A DNA stretch of 64,000 bases from Shewanella marinintestina (GCF_023283845.1 NZ_JAKILC010000005.1:243113-307112); one strand, 5' to 3'; counted from the stretch's first letter, positions 16,746 through 26,273 are shown. The notes: generated by a model from the sequence alone, not told the origin. Translations and numbers: made by a program.

Positions 16746-17170
16746 CCCATGTAGGGTAGAATCATTCCTAAGCTATTTAGCCCTTTGATGCGCATGCCAT
16801 ACCTTTGTACAGATTGCTATATCTGACATAACAGGTTTTCACCTCATTCATTTCTTCAGCCATGCCAGAAGCCATGACTATGGACCGTAACAACAAAATT
16901 GGGTCAAAGTTTCTATGATGCCGGGAACGGGATTGGCTGCTGTGCAATTAATAGTGAGATCGGCAATAAATAGTAATGTTTGGGTGTTGGGATAAGCTAA
17001 GACGCTTATTTCCACTTCATATTTTTACGTTACCGGCATGATAGGCCCTGTAAACCAGCAGATAACAAAGCTTTCATCAACATACTGCTAGCTCTTTTAG
17101 AGCTTATTTGAGGCAACATTTATGGCTACAGATTTAGGTTTAAACAGAGGAAGGCACGCACAGGCTTACC
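16745..17170 (-). pseudogene. 5' remnant of pat (first ~145 codons, decayed)
   Basis: Read on the minus strand, this matches the start of the intact pat gene (7294-7728). Shared blocks include CCTAAGCTATTT, CGCATGCCATA, TTGGATAAGCTAA, CTTCATATTT, GTTACCGGCAT, ATAGGCCCTG and ACAGATTTAGGTTTAAACAGAG, all in order. Frameshifts and stops are numerous. The copy was truncated from the outset, because the homology begins at the duplication junction and covers only the pat 5' end. Confidence 0.85.
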
Positions 17171-17466
17171 AACAAACCTTACGGCTCACCTTACGAACTC
17201 ATCTTGTAAAACAATAGCTTATACATATTTAAATCAATAGGTTATTGGTTTGTGTGAACGCATGGTTTTACCACCGTCTAATAGTTTAATGAAGCATATT
17301 AGCGCTGAATTAATCCGAAGATATTCTAGCGAGTTTAGTTTGCTATGGTTTTGTGGACTAAGCCACATACACATTAACTACATTATTAACCTAGACACAA
17401 AAAGGTTACAGTTTCTAAATAGAGCCTTTATTTAGCTCGCTGTACCTAAAGTCTATGAGGTGAACA

Positions 17467-18357
17467 ATGCGAATTGAAGATTTAAAGCTGTTTACGATTG
17501 TGGTTAAACTTGGGAGTTTTACCGCTGCAGCAACGGCACTGGATCTACCGCGCGCAAATGTTAGCCGCCGTATTGGTGAGTTAGAGAAATCACTCAATGC
17601 CCAGCTATTTTTTAGAACCACCAGGCAGTTACGTCTAACTCAACACGGCGAAGCCTACTATCACGAGCTGCTCACTGTACTTGATGGATTTGAGCAAGCT
17701 AAGAATAAACTGCTCGATGTTGATGAAAATCCAGTTGGAAAAGTAAAGCTGGGCTTTTTACCTGAAAGTGACGAAGCACTGCAACCAGCATTAGCCAAGT
17801 TTCAGCGACTGTATCCCGATATTGAGTTAGACCTTCGTTTTACCAATAACTACGTCAACGACATTTACAGTCAGGGTTTAGACTTTGTATTGCATGCGGG
17901 TAAGATAAAAGATTCAGGTTTTATTGCGCGTAAACTCTTAAGTTTGGGCCGTGGCATGTACGCCAGTCCCGATTATCTAGCAGAGCACGGCGCACCAGCC
18001 AATTTAGATGAACTTACACAGCATCAAACTATTTGCTATCGCTGGCCTGATGGAACACTTGATGATAATTGGGATCTCATTAGCGACAGCGTAAAAGTGA
18101 ATTGTAAAGTCAGCTGTAATCACATGGGCTTTATCAGGCGAGCCATTGTTGGTGGGCAGGGGATAGGCTTTATGCCGCCGTTATTTGCGTTAGCCGCAAT
18201 CGAAAACAATCAATTAGTACGGATTTTGCCTGAGTACGAGTCTAAGAAAGAAGATGTGTGGTTAATCTACCCAGATAGAAAAGGCATCAGTTTACCGACA
18301 CGGTTATTGATTGACTTTTTATTACAAGAAATTCCTGAAATGGCTTCTTTGTCATGA
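17467..18357 (+). CDS. LysR family regulator of the RND efflux operon
   Basis: A 296-residue LysR-type regulator. The N-terminal winged helix (residues 1-60) reads RIEDLKLFTIVVKLGSFTAA followed by ALDLPRANVSRRIGELE. The C-terminal co-inducer domain runs from about residue 90. A strong ribosome binding site (GAGGTGA) precedes the ATG. The gene lies 90 bases upstream of, and on the same strand as, the adaptor-pump-outer-membrane operon, which it probably controls. A decayed copy of its first third is found at 10914-11101. Confidence 0.9.
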   Translation: MRIEDLKLFTIVVKLGSFTAAATALDLPRANVSRRIGELEKSLNAQLFFRTTRQLRLTQHGEAYYHELLTVLDGFEQAKNKLLDVDENPVGKVKLGFLPESDEALQPALAKFQRLYPDIELDLRFTNNYVNDIYSQGLDFVLHAGKIKDSGFIARKLLSLGRGMYASPDYLAEHGAPANLDELTQHQTICYRWPDGTLDDNWDLISDSVKVNCKVSCNHMGFIRRAIVGGQGIGFMPPLFALAAIENNQLVRILPEYESKKEDVWLIYPDRKGISLPTRLLIDFLLQEIPEMASLS

Positions 18358-18415
18358 TTATCGTGACAGTGTTGTACGCATTCGGCAGATTATCTCAATA
18401 AGTTAAACACTTAGA

Positions 18416-18443
18416 CTCTCCCTTAATAAATATTACGGGAGAG
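18416..18443 (+). promoter_or_regulatory. Hairpin covering the ribosome binding site of the efflux adaptor gene
   Basis: CTCTCCC (18416-18422) pairs perfectly with GGGAGAG (18437-18443). The right arm is part of the purine-rich ribosome binding site just before ATG 18448. If formed in the mRNA, the stem would hide the ribosome binding site. Regulation by this hairpin is inference. Confidence 0.4.
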
Positions 18444-18447
18444 AGTA

Positions 18448-19569
18448 ATGAAAAAACCAACCTCTAGCAGTCTTAAGCGACCAGTAACACAGCGACTAAT
18501 CCTTGTTAGCACCATACTGGCGGCAACAGGCTGCAGCGAAACGCCAATATCCCAAGAGCAAGACGCGCAAACACATCAGCATCGTCCTGTGCAGATTCTA
18601 TTGCTCGACGATTCCCAGCAGAGCAATATCAGACACTTTTCTGGCGTATTAGAAGCCACTAAAACCGCACATCTCGCTTTTAAAGTTCCTGGCACCATTG
18701 AAGCCATTTTGGTTAAAACGGGTGATAGCGTCGTTAAAGGCCAAGTCCTCGCTAAGTTAGAACCCCATGACTACCAAGTAACCGTTGTTGAGTTAAAAGC
18801 ACGTTTAGCCGAGGCAAATGCTGCACACGACTTGGCTAAAGTGGAGCTAGCACGTGTAAAAACTGCCATTGCTGATGACGCGATTTCACAAGTCAATTTA
18901 GATAGAGCTCAAAGCGGTTACAAGCGCAGTTTAGCTATGGTTAACGTGATGAAGCAAAACCTTCAAAAAGCCCAAGATGCCCTTAGTTACACCGAGCTAA
19001 CGGCACCTTTCTCTGGCGTTATTGGTGCTAAGAATCAGCAAACCTTTGAACAAACTGCGCCGGGCACAGCACTGTTTTCATTACATCAACTCGGCAATAT
19101 GAAAGCCGTTATTGATGTACCCGAAAATCTCATGCCTCAACTGCAAGGGTCGCAACAAGCGCAGGTGCATTGGTATGGTCAAGACAAGCCTTACACCGCT
19201 TCGTTAAGTGCCATGGACACAATGCCTCACCCAATCAAGCAAACATATGAGGTTGAGTTTGTTATTGCTCAAAGCACAACGGCATTACCGGGTAAAGCGG
19301 TCGATGTCTCGGTGACATTCGACAGTGATACGCCTAGCTATTGTGTGCCCTATGGCGCGTTAGTTGGCAAGTTTGAAAGCAATAGTGTTTACGTGGTGCA
19401 TGAGCAAACAGTGATTGAGAAAAATGTCACTGTACGCTCTTTTGGGCAAAATAAAGCCTGTATTAGTGGCGACTTATCTCAAGGAGATGCGCTAGTAACC
19501 GCTGGTGTGCATTACCTTAAACCAAACCAGCGAGTCACCAATACTGTTGCTAAAGCATTTAGCTACTAG
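18448..19569 (+). CDS. RND efflux periplasmic adaptor (membrane fusion protein), lipoprotein
   Basis: A 373-residue AcrA-type adaptor that would bridge the inner-membrane pump and the outer-membrane channel. It has a lipoprotein signal ending in AATGC (Cys near residue 29). The biotinyl-lipoyl half motifs surround a coiled-coil hairpin: FKVPGTIEAILVKTGDSVVK and later LTAPFSGVIGAK. The coiled coil (about 105-175) is rich in Ala, Lys and Glu. A beta-barrel and membrane-proximal domain follow. The next gene starts six bases after the stop. The substrate is unknown. Confidence 0.9.
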   Translation: MKKPTSSSLKRPVTQRLILVSTILAATGCSETPISQEQDAQTHQHRPVQILLLDDSQQSNIRHFSGVLEATKTAHLAFKVPGTIEAILVKTGDSVVKGQVLAKLEPHDYQVTVVELKARLAEANAAHDLAKVELARVKTAIADDAISQVNLDRAQSGYKRSLAMVNVMKQNLQKAQDALSYTELTAPFSGVIGAKNQQTFEQTAPGTALFSLHQLGNMKAVIDVPENLMPQLQGSQQAQVHWYGQDKPYTASLSAMDTMPHPIKQTYEVEFVIAQSTTALPGKAVDVSVTFDSDTPSYCVPYGALVGKFESNSVYVVHEQTVIEKNVTVRSFGQNKACISGDLSQGDALVTAGVHYLKPNQRVTNTVAKAFSY

Positions 19570-19574
19570 GAGTC

Positions 19575-22500
19575 ATGATGAATTTAGCTGAATTTGCGAT
19601 AAAACAACGGGTATTTGTACTGTTTTTTAGTGTGCTATGTGTGATTGTCGGTTTAGTGTCTTACTTTGAGTTAGGCAAGTTAGAAGACCCTTCCTTTACA
19701 GTCAAAAGTGCAGTCGTTGTCACGCTTTATCCTGGCGCTTCCGCCAAAGAGATTGAACTGCAAGTGACCGATAAAATAGAGACTAAGCTGCAAGAGATGG
19801 GCGCAATGTGGAAGCTTCGCTCCTTGTCTCGCCCGGGTAGCTCAATGATATTTATCGATTTGAAAGAATCGACTAATTCAAAAGAATTACCACAGCAATG
19901 GGATCTATTACGTCGCAAGGTAGAAGATGTGAAGCTCTCTTTACCTGCAACAGCGCAAATCAGCATAGTGCAGGACGAGTTTTCTGAAGTCTACGGTATG
20001 TTGTTTAGTGTTTATGGCAACAATGCGCAACCAGAAGAGTTACGTCAATATGCTAAGGAGCTACAGCGCCGGATAAAAACGCTAGATGGCATTAAGAAAA
20101 TTGAGTTGCATGGTGTTCAAAGCCAAGCGGTTTATATCGACTTACCTGAACAAAGATTAGCTAAATACGGCATTTCTTCTGCTCAAGTGATCAATCAATT
20201 ATCTACTCAGAATCTTACCTTCGATAGTGGTAGCTTTGCGGCGGATGCTGAGCGGATCCGTATCGATCAAAGTAGTGCCTTTAAGTCTGTGCAAGATATC
20301 AAGGACCTGACAATTAAAGGCGGAATAGGCCAATACAGCACAGGTCTAATTAGGCTTGGTGATATTGCCGATGTCACTTTAGGGTACAAAACCCCAGCAA
20401 CAACACTGAGCCGTTTCAACGGTGAACCCGCGGTTAGTTTAGCGGTCAGCCCAGTTGAAGGCATAAATGTGGTGAGCCTAGGTGAATCACTGACCGCAAT
20501 TATTAATGATTATCAAGCAGAGTTACCCGTCGGAGTGGAAATCGGCACCATTGCTTTTCAGCCTGATGAAGTTGAAAAGTCGATTGAAGAGTTCGTTGTT
20601 AACTTGCTTGAAAGTGTAGCAATTGTATTTGCCGTACTTTTGATCTTTATGGGTTTTAAAAGCGCGACAATCGTGGGTAGCAGTTTGCTGTTTACCATAT
20701 TGCTAACGCTTATTTATATGTACCTAGCAGGGGTTGATCTACAACGTGTATCACTGGGTACGTTTATTCTGGCCTTAGGTATGCTGGTGGACAACGCCAT
20801 TGTGATCACTGATCTATTTGTGGTCAAACTCAACAAAGGAATAGCGCGTACCAAAGCGGCGATTGATGCAGTAAAAGAAACGGCTAAGCCGCTGTTAGCC
20901 GCCACCGTCATCGCGATTATGGGCTCAAGTCCTGTGTTGTTTTCGCAAACTGACGCTGGTGAGTTTGCAAGCTCAGTGTTTTTAATTATCTGTTCATCAC
21001 TTTTATTTTCATGGTTAGTAGCAGTAACCCTAACGCCGTTATTGTGCTGGTTATGGATAAAGCCAAACACTAAAAAAGAACAACAACATAAAACGAATCG
21101 CTACCAGCTTGCAGTGGGCTGGACGGTTAAAAATCCACTAAAAGCCATATCTATGGTGGTCCCACTATTGCTAATCACCGCGATGGCTGTGCCTTATGTT
21201 GCTATCAATTTTATTCCTAGCTCAGACCGTCCAATGGTATTCCTAGACTATTGGTTACCTAATGGTTCCAAGATAGAAAGCACATCAGAGGATATGAAAA
21301 AAATTGAAGGTTGGTTGTTAAAACAGCCTGAGGTTACCACGATTTCAAGCTATATCGGCGCAAGTGCACCGCGCTTTTCGGTCACTGTAGAGCCTGAGCC
21401 ATATGATCCTAGTTATGGTCAGGTGGTGATTAACGTGGCGGAATATGACGCTATTACCGATCTTGTTAAGCGGGGCGACGCTTGGTTAGCGCAAAACTTC
21501 CCAAATTCTGAGCCACGCTTTAGAGCATTAAAATTGGCGACTAAGGACAAATTTAGCATTGAAGCAAGATTCACCGGATCTGATCCACAGGTGCTGCACC
21601 AGTTATCAGAACAAGCCAAAGTAATATTAGCTAGCCATCCAAACATTAAGTATGTGCGCGATGATTGGCGTCAACTCAGTAAAGTGATTGAGCCGATTAT
21701 CAATCAAGAGCAAGCAAGGCGCGCAGGTATTAATCGCACTGATATTTCGCTAGCCATTAAGCGTGCAACAGAAGGCGTGACATTAGGCACGCTTAATCAA
21801 GGCGATCAGATAATCCCGATTAGCTTTAGAAGTGCAGATGCCGACTTGAGTTATTTGGAAACACTACCCGTGCGTTCACTGCTAGGTGTGCATAGTGTGC
21901 CACTAGGCCAAGTGGTTGACGGCTTTGAACTTAAGGCCGAAGAGAGCATGATTTGGCGCAGAAACCGGATGCCCACCATTACTGCACAGGCTGATGTTTT
22001 TGATATCACTCCAGCAGAGGCAAGAAATCAAATAAAACATCAAATTGAGGCAATAGAACTACCAGCAGGCTATGCCTTTGAGTGGGGCGGTGAGTATTAC
22101 GACGAAAATCGCGCCATAACCGATACCTTGAGCCAGTTACCTAAGGCATTGTTGATGATGATAGTCATTATGGTCGCCATGTTTAATGGTTTTAAACAGC
22201 CGGCAATCATTTTGATCACATTGCCATTAGCGGCAATAGGTGCAACCTGGACGTTACTACTCATGGACAAACCATTTGGTTTTATGGCGTTAATCGGTGC
22301 TATTACGTTATCTGGCATGATCATCAAAAACGGTATTGTGCTGATGGATCAAATAGAGCTTGAGCGTGCAAATGCAAAGCCTCTGCAAGAGGCTGTATTA
22401 GCGGCAACACTTAATCGCACCATGGCAATCTCAATGGGAGCATTAACAACCGCTTTAGGCATGATCCCATTATTAAGCGATAGACTGTTTGATCAGATGG

Positions 22501-22655
22501 CAGCAACTATTATTGGTGGTTTGGCCGCAGCGACCGTGCTGTCGTTATTTATTATGCCCGCCTTCTATTGTCTGTTTTATCGCAATAGCGACGAGCAACA
22601 GCAATCAACTCAAATCGAACCACTTATCGCGCAACCTGCATTGGAGCAAAAATAA
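19575..22655 (+). CDS. RND efflux transporter permease (AcrB/HAE-1 type)
   Basis: A 1026-residue proton-driven pump with the RND plan: one N-terminal helix, a large periplasmic loop, six helices, a second large loop and five more helices. Helix 4 shows LGMLVDNAIV. One acidic residue of the usual AcrB Asp-Asp proton relay is therefore Asn, a variant seen in part of the family. SRPGSSMIFIDL and the GMIIKNGIVLMDQIE segment are also family-typical. It lies between the adaptor and outer-membrane genes, with one base between its stop and the next ATG. The substrate could be drugs, bile acids or solvents; the sequence does not tell. Confidence 0.92.
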   Translation: MMNLAEFAIKQRVFVLFFSVLCVIVGLVSYFELGKLEDPSFTVKSAVVVTLYPGASAKEIELQVTDKIETKLQEMGAMWKLRSLSRPGSSMIFIDLKESTNSKELPQQWDLLRRKVEDVKLSLPATAQISIVQDEFSEVYGMLFSVYGNNAQPEELRQYAKELQRRIKTLDGIKKIELHGVQSQAVYIDLPEQRLAKYGISSAQVINQLSTQNLTFDSGSFAADAERIRIDQSSAFKSVQDIKDLTIKGGIGQYSTGLIRLGDIADVTLGYKTPATTLSRFNGEPAVSLAVSPVEGINVVSLGESLTAIINDYQAELPVGVEIGTIAFQPDEVEKSIEEFVVNLLESVAIVFAVLLIFMGFKSATIVGSSLLFTILLTLIYMYLAGVDLQRVSLGTFILALGMLVDNAIVITDLFVVKLNKGIARTKAAIDAVKETAKPLLAATVIAIMGSSPVLFSQTDAGEFASSVFLIICSSLLFSWLVAVTLTPLLCWLWIKPNTKKEQQHKTNRYQLAVGWTVKNPLKAISMVVPLLLITAMAVPYVAINFIPSSDRPMVFLDYWLPNGSKIESTSEDMKKIEGWLLKQPEVTTISSYIGASAPRFSVTVEPEPYDPSYGQVVINVAEYDAITDLVKRGDAWLAQNFPNSEPRFRALKLATKDKFSIEARFTGSDPQVLHQLSEQAKVILASHPNIKYVRDDWRQLSKVIEPIINQEQARRAGINRTDISLAIKRATEGVTLGTLNQGDQIIPISFRSADADLSYLETLPVRSLLGVHSVPLGQVVDGFELKAEESMIWRRNRMPTITAQADVFDITPAEARNQIKHQIEAIELPAGYAFEWGGEYYDENRAITDTLSQLPKALLMMIVIMVAMFNGFKQPAIILITLPLAAIGATWTLLLMDKPFGFMALIGAITLSGMIIKNGIVLMDQIELERANAKPLQEAVLAATLNRTMAISMGALTTALGMIPLLSDRLFDQMAATIIGGLAAATVLSLFIMPAFYCLFYRNSDEQQQSTQIEPLIAQPALEQK

Positions 22656-22656
22656 T

Positions 22657-24126
22657 ATGAAACTTTTAAAACTGGCTCCACTTGCAGTGGCGCTCATTGT
22701 CTCTGGATGCGCGGTTGGCCCAGATTATCAAGTGCCGACAACTCAGCTGCAATCTGAGTATTTGAATCAAAATATTCAAGGAACAATAGCGGCAGGAGCT
22801 CACGCTGAACAGCTGCATGCTTGGTGGTATCAATTTAATGATCCTGTGCTTAATCAACTCGTTGTGGATGCTCAAAACCAAGCGATTCCTCTAAAAGTTG
22901 CAGCGGAGCGTATAAAAATGGCGCAGTCTTACCAAACGGCAATTGAGTCATTTAAAGTGCCAACGGTGAATATAGGAGCGGGTTTTGGTAATGCACAGAT
23001 AAGTGAAAACGATCCGCTGTTAGGTGGAGCAATTACAGCCACCAATCCATTAACCGGTGAAGCGCTGGGTTTAGTGGATGACAATAACAGTGCATTTTTT
23101 GCAGGTGGCAATATTGCTTGGCAAGCTGATCTATTTGGTCAAATAGACAGGCAGTCTCAAGCCGCGGCAATACGCAAAGAGCAAGCAGTGATCATGCGTG
23201 AGGGATTAACAACATTAATTACCTCTGATGTCATCCATAATTACTTGCAAATGCGCGGCGCCGAGGAGCGTAAACAAATTGCATTAGATACGGTTAGCGA
23301 TCAAAAACGCACTTTAGATCTGGTTAAACTTATGGTTAAGAGTGGTTATGGCTCTAAGTTGGATGAAGCACAAGCCAAAGCGATGCTCGCGGTAACGCAA
23401 TCGGTTATTCCGCAGTTAGAAATTGCCGAGAATGCCCATCGCCAGCGTTTAGCTATTTTACTTGGAGAAACCCCCAAACAGGCGCTGCAGCGCTTTAGCC
23501 AAAATATGCCGTTACCAGACTTTACAGGAGTGATCCCAACCGGTTTACCATCTGATCTGCTTAATCGTCGCCCAGATATTCGAATGGCAGAGCGAGAAAT
23601 GGCAGCCTTAAACCAAGAGCAGGGCGCAGCAATCGCGGCGCAATACCCAAAAGTCTTTTTAACTGGGTCGCCGGGCGTTCTGGCTAAAGACTTTGATGAT
23701 CTATTTAGCAGCGACTCAGTCGCATGGTTAGGTAGTTTAGGCATTAGTTGGAATGTGTTTGATGGTGGCCGTGGTGACGCCATGGTTGAGTTACAACAAG
23801 CGCGTTTCGACGTAAGCGTGCTGAGGTATCAACATTCAGTCATTGCAGCATTCGGTGAAGTAGAAACCTTGTTACAGGGCTACGGTCATAGTCAGCAGTA
23901 TGTGCAACTGGTCATCGAAGCTGAGGCTGAAACCACGATAGCGGTCAATAAAGCGAAATCCTTATATAAGGCCGGATTAAGTGATTACCTATCAATTCTA
24001 GATGCCCAGCGTCAGCAAAACATGCTTAAAGACCGTGTAGTTGCCGCCAAACTACAGACTGCACATATGACAATAGGCCTACATAAAGCGCTTGGGGGAA
24101 ATTGGAGTGTAGAAGATGGTGTTTAA
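22657..24126 (+). CDS. Outer-membrane efflux factor, NodT/OprM family lipoprotein
   Basis: A 489-residue TolC-like channel subunit. The ATG at 22657 is chosen because it begins a lipoprotein signal (MKLLKLAPLAVALIVSGCAVGPDY, lipobox VSGC), although the frame is open further upstream inside the pump gene. Two OEP repeats (about 60-260 and 270-480) are present, with LLNRRPDIRMAEREMAALN typical of the NodT family. It completes the tripartite pump. A decayed copy of its 3' end is at 16240-16490. Confidence 0.92.
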   Translation: MKLLKLAPLAVALIVSGCAVGPDYQVPTTQLQSEYLNQNIQGTIAAGAHAEQLHAWWYQFNDPVLNQLVVDAQNQAIPLKVAAERIKMAQSYQTAIESFKVPTVNIGAGFGNAQISENDPLLGGAITATNPLTGEALGLVDDNNSAFFAGGNIAWQADLFGQIDRQSQAAAIRKEQAVIMREGLTTLITSDVIHNYLQMRGAEERKQIALDTVSDQKRTLDLVKLMVKSGYGSKLDEAQAKAMLAVTQSVIPQLEIAENAHRQRLAILLGETPKQALQRFSQNMPLPDFTGVIPTGLPSDLLNRRPDIRMAEREMAALNQEQGAAIAAQYPKVFLTGSPGVLAKDFDDLFSSDSVAWLGSLGISWNVFDGGRGDAMVELQQARFDVSVLRYQHSVIAAFGEVETLLQGYGHSQQYVQLVIEAEAETTIAVNKAKSLYKAGLSDYLSILDAQRQQNMLKDRVVAAKLQTAHMTIGLHKALGGNWSVEDGV

Positions 24127-24463
24127 CTAACTTGTTTTGCCGTAATAGCCTGATAGCACGCCTTTATTTAAATGTCGCTATTAGGCAATTGGCTTAGGGC
24201 TGCAATTACAGAATAAAACAAGATAACTAACATAAGACAAGTCAACAAATGCAGCGTTTAAGCGCTGCATGTTTATGTATAAAGCCGCTAGCTTAGTCTT
24301 ATTCAATTACCCGACTATCACAGTTTTTAATCCACTAAGCTGCCAGTTGCCAGTTGCCAGTTGCTAAGTGTCAGATGCCAGTTATTAGAGCAGTCAGTTG
24401 TTAAAGCTGCATTGCAACCTACCCAATTGTTAATCTAAATACTATTAAACACCTTGATCAAAT
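24127..24463 (+). repeat. RND operon 3' flank, copy 2 of a direct repeat
   Basis: Intact counterpart of 16490-16745. It contains the hairpin ATGCAGCG/CGCTGCAT (24249-24270), probably the operon terminator although its T-run is poor. It also holds three tandem GCCAGTT units (24342-24362) plus a fourth nearby (24377-24383). No gene is seen. Confidence 0.75.
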
Positions 24464-24550
24464 CAGTCTTGTTTTAACGAAAAACTGTAAAAGTTTTTTG
24501 CCTTAATTCGCTAATAGGTTAAAGAGTGTCTCTTAGACTTTACTCTAATG

Positions 24551-24560
24551 TTGTCGACAA
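24551..24560. promoter_or_regulatory. Palindrome TTGTCGACAA, likely PrpR operator 1
   Basis: A perfect 10-bp palindrome, 92 bases before the prpR ATG. An identical copy is centred 52 bases (about five helical turns) downstream, with a half-like TTGTTGAC between them at 24574-24581. GntR-type regulators bind such palindromes; assignment to PrpR is inference. Confidence 0.65.
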
Positions 24561-24602
24561 TTTGTCGGTTCATTGTTGACTATTTGTTTTTAAATGGCTA
24601 GA

Positions 24603-24612
24603 TTGTCGACAA
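24603..24612. promoter_or_regulatory. Palindrome TTGTCGACAA, likely PrpR operator 2
   Basis: Second perfect copy, 40 bases before the prpR ATG, within GATTGTCGACAATC, which extends the palindrome to 14 bp. It probably overlaps or lies just after the promoter, so it could mediate autoregulation. Confidence 0.65.
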
Positions 24613-24642
24613 TCCATTAAGAGCTAATATTCTATTTTGCCA

Positions 24643-25299
24643 ATGACATTCTTTAACGAACAACCGGTTACCAGCGCAGATAAAACCTTCTTTCAGCTAC
24701 GCAAAGCGATAGTGGAAGGCGAGATCGAGCAGGGCTCCAAGCTGAGTGAAACCGAGTTGTCGACAAAGTACAGTGTAAGCCGGGCGGTCGTGCGCGAAGC
24801 GATTAATCGTTTAGAAGCAAGCCACCTAGTTGAGCGCAAAGCCAATGTTGGCGCACGAGTTGTTAGTTTAACGCCAGCAGGGTTACTTGAGCTTTATCAA
24901 GTACGCGAATCCCTTGAAGGCATGGCGGCACGGCTTGCGGCAATAAATATGACCGATCAAGAAATTATTGATTTACAAACACTACTCAATAGCCATTTTG
25001 AGACGGTTCAGTCAGCGGGCAGTTATTACCAAGAAGCCGGCGATGTCGACTTTCATTACCGTATTATCCAAGGCAGTAAAAATAAGCATTTAATCTCAAT
25101 GTTGCTCGACGGTATTTACCATTTAGTACGCATGTATCGCGTACAGCTCGGCATGACGGGCCCGAGAGTGACCACCGCCTTTGATGAACATAAACACATA
25201 GTACAAGCAATTTGTAATCGTGACGCAGAGCTAGCAGAGATGCTGATGCGTCGCCATATTCTGTACTCGAAAACCAGTATTGAAAATAAGCTGGCATAG
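24643..25299 (+). CDS. prpR: GntR family regulator of propionate catabolism
   Basis: A GntR/FadR-type regulator of 218 residues. The winged helix (about 10-75) includes LSETELSTKYSVSRAVVREAINRLEASHLVERK. The helical FCD ligand-binding domain follows (about 85-210), with the metal-type histidines FDEHKHIV and MLMRRHI. ATG 24643 is preferred to TTG 24637 two codons earlier; neither has a strong ribosome binding site. It heads the prpB-prpC-acnD-prpF cluster, so it probably senses 2-methylcitrate or a related intermediate. A third TTGTCGACAA palindrome lies inside this gene at 24757-24766. Confidence 0.9.
   Translation: MTFFNEQPVTSADKTFFQLRKAIVEGEIEQGSKLSETELSTKYSVSRAVVREAINRLEASHLVERKANVGARVVSLTPAGLLELYQVRESLEGMAARLAAINMTDQEIIDLQTLLNSHFETVQSAGSYYQEAGDVDFHYRIIQGSKNKHLISMLLDGIYHLVRMYRVQLGMTGPRVTTAFDEHKHIVQAICNRDAELAEMLMRRHILYSKTSIENKLA
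24757..24766. promoter_or_regulatory. Third TTGTCGACAA palindrome, inside prpR
   Basis: Identical to the two upstream palindromes but within codons of prpR (around LSTK). It could act as an auxiliary operator or roadblock site, or be a chance result of codon use. Three exact 10-bp copies in 216 bases argue against chance. Confidence 0.45.
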
Positions 25300-25394
25300 G
25301 CACAGGTAATTAAACAGATAAAAATACAACATCAAAATAAGTTTGCAGGGCGATGAGTTAGGCGCCGCACATAATCAACAAGAAGGAAAAACAC

Positions 25395-26273
25395 ATGAGC
25401 GCAGGTAAGAAGTTTCGCGAAGCGTTAGCCGCTAATAAGCCCCTACAAATCGTGGGTACCATCAATGCTTATTCAGCCATGATGGCGAAGAAAATTGGTC
25501 ATCAAGCTATCTACCTTTCTGGTGGCGGTGTAGCAAACGCATCATACGGTTTACCGGATCTTGGCATGACATCGCTCAATGATGTGATTGTTGATGTGCA
25601 GCGTATAACTTCTGCTTGTGACTTGCCGTTAATGGTTGATATCGATACCGGCTGGGGCGGGGCGTTCAATATTGCTAAAACGATTCGCGATATGGAAAAA
25701 GCCGGCGCTGCCGCGGTGCACATGGAAGATCAAGTCGCGCAAAAGCGCTGTGGTCATCGCCCCAATAAAGAGATTGTTTCAACAGAAGAGATGGTCGATC
25801 GCATTAAAGCGGCTGTAGACGCCCGCACCGATCCTGACTTTTTCATCATGGCGCGTACAGACTCGTTCGCTCAAGAAGGCTTAGAAGCGGCAATTGCGCG
25901 TGCTAAAGCCTATGTGGCAGCAGGCGCTGACGGCATTTTTGCAGAAGCGGTGAAAACGGAAGAGCATTATCGCGCATTTAGCGACGCGCTAGATGTGCCA
26001 ATTCTTGCCAACATTACTGAATTTGGCCAAACCGAATTGTGGAATAAAGAACAGCTAGGCGAGTGGGGCGCATCAATGGTGCTGTACCCATTAAGTGCCT
26101 TTAGAGCCATGAACAAAGCGGCTGAAATGGTGTACAGCTCAATACTTGAAAATGGCGACCAAAAGGCGGTAGTAGATTCAATGCAAACACGAATGGATCT
26201 ATACGATTACCTGGGTTACCACGATTACGAGCAAAAGCTAGATAAGCTATTTGCTGAAGGAAAGAACCTGTAA
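25395..26273 (+). CDS. prpB: Methylisocitrate lyase
   Basis: Cleaves 2-methylisocitrate to pyruvate and succinate, the last step of the methylcitrate cycle, in the cytoplasm. It is a 292-residue member of the isocitrate lyase/PEP mutase family. The catalytic loop [13 protein letters not shown] and the metal site DIDTGWGG are clear. Length and motifs match PrpB rather than AceA. A good ribosome binding site (GAAGGA) precedes the ATG. It follows prpR by 95 bases and leads the enzyme genes. Confidence 0.96.
   Translation: MSAGKKFREALAANKPLQIVGTINAYSAMMAKKIGHQAIYLSGGGVANASYGLPDLGMTSLNDVIVDVQRITSACDLPLMVDIDTGWGGAFNIAKTIRDMEKAGAAAVHMEDQVAQKRCGHRPNKEIVSTEEMVDRIKAAVDARTDPDFFIMARTDSFAQEGLEAAIARAKAYVAAGADGIFAEAVKTEEHYRAFSDALDVPILANITEFGQTELWNKEQLGEWGASMVLYPLSAFRAMNKAAEMVYSSILENGDQKAVVDSMQTRMDLYDYLGYHDYEQKLDKLFAEGKNL

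Noticed and set aside
23346..23783. 145-residue minus-strand ORF
   Set aside because: Antisense to the outer-membrane factor, whose frame is fully supported by family motifs.
24342..24383. GCCAGTT repeats as a CRISPR array
   Set aside because: 7-base units without spacers; a simple tandem repeat.
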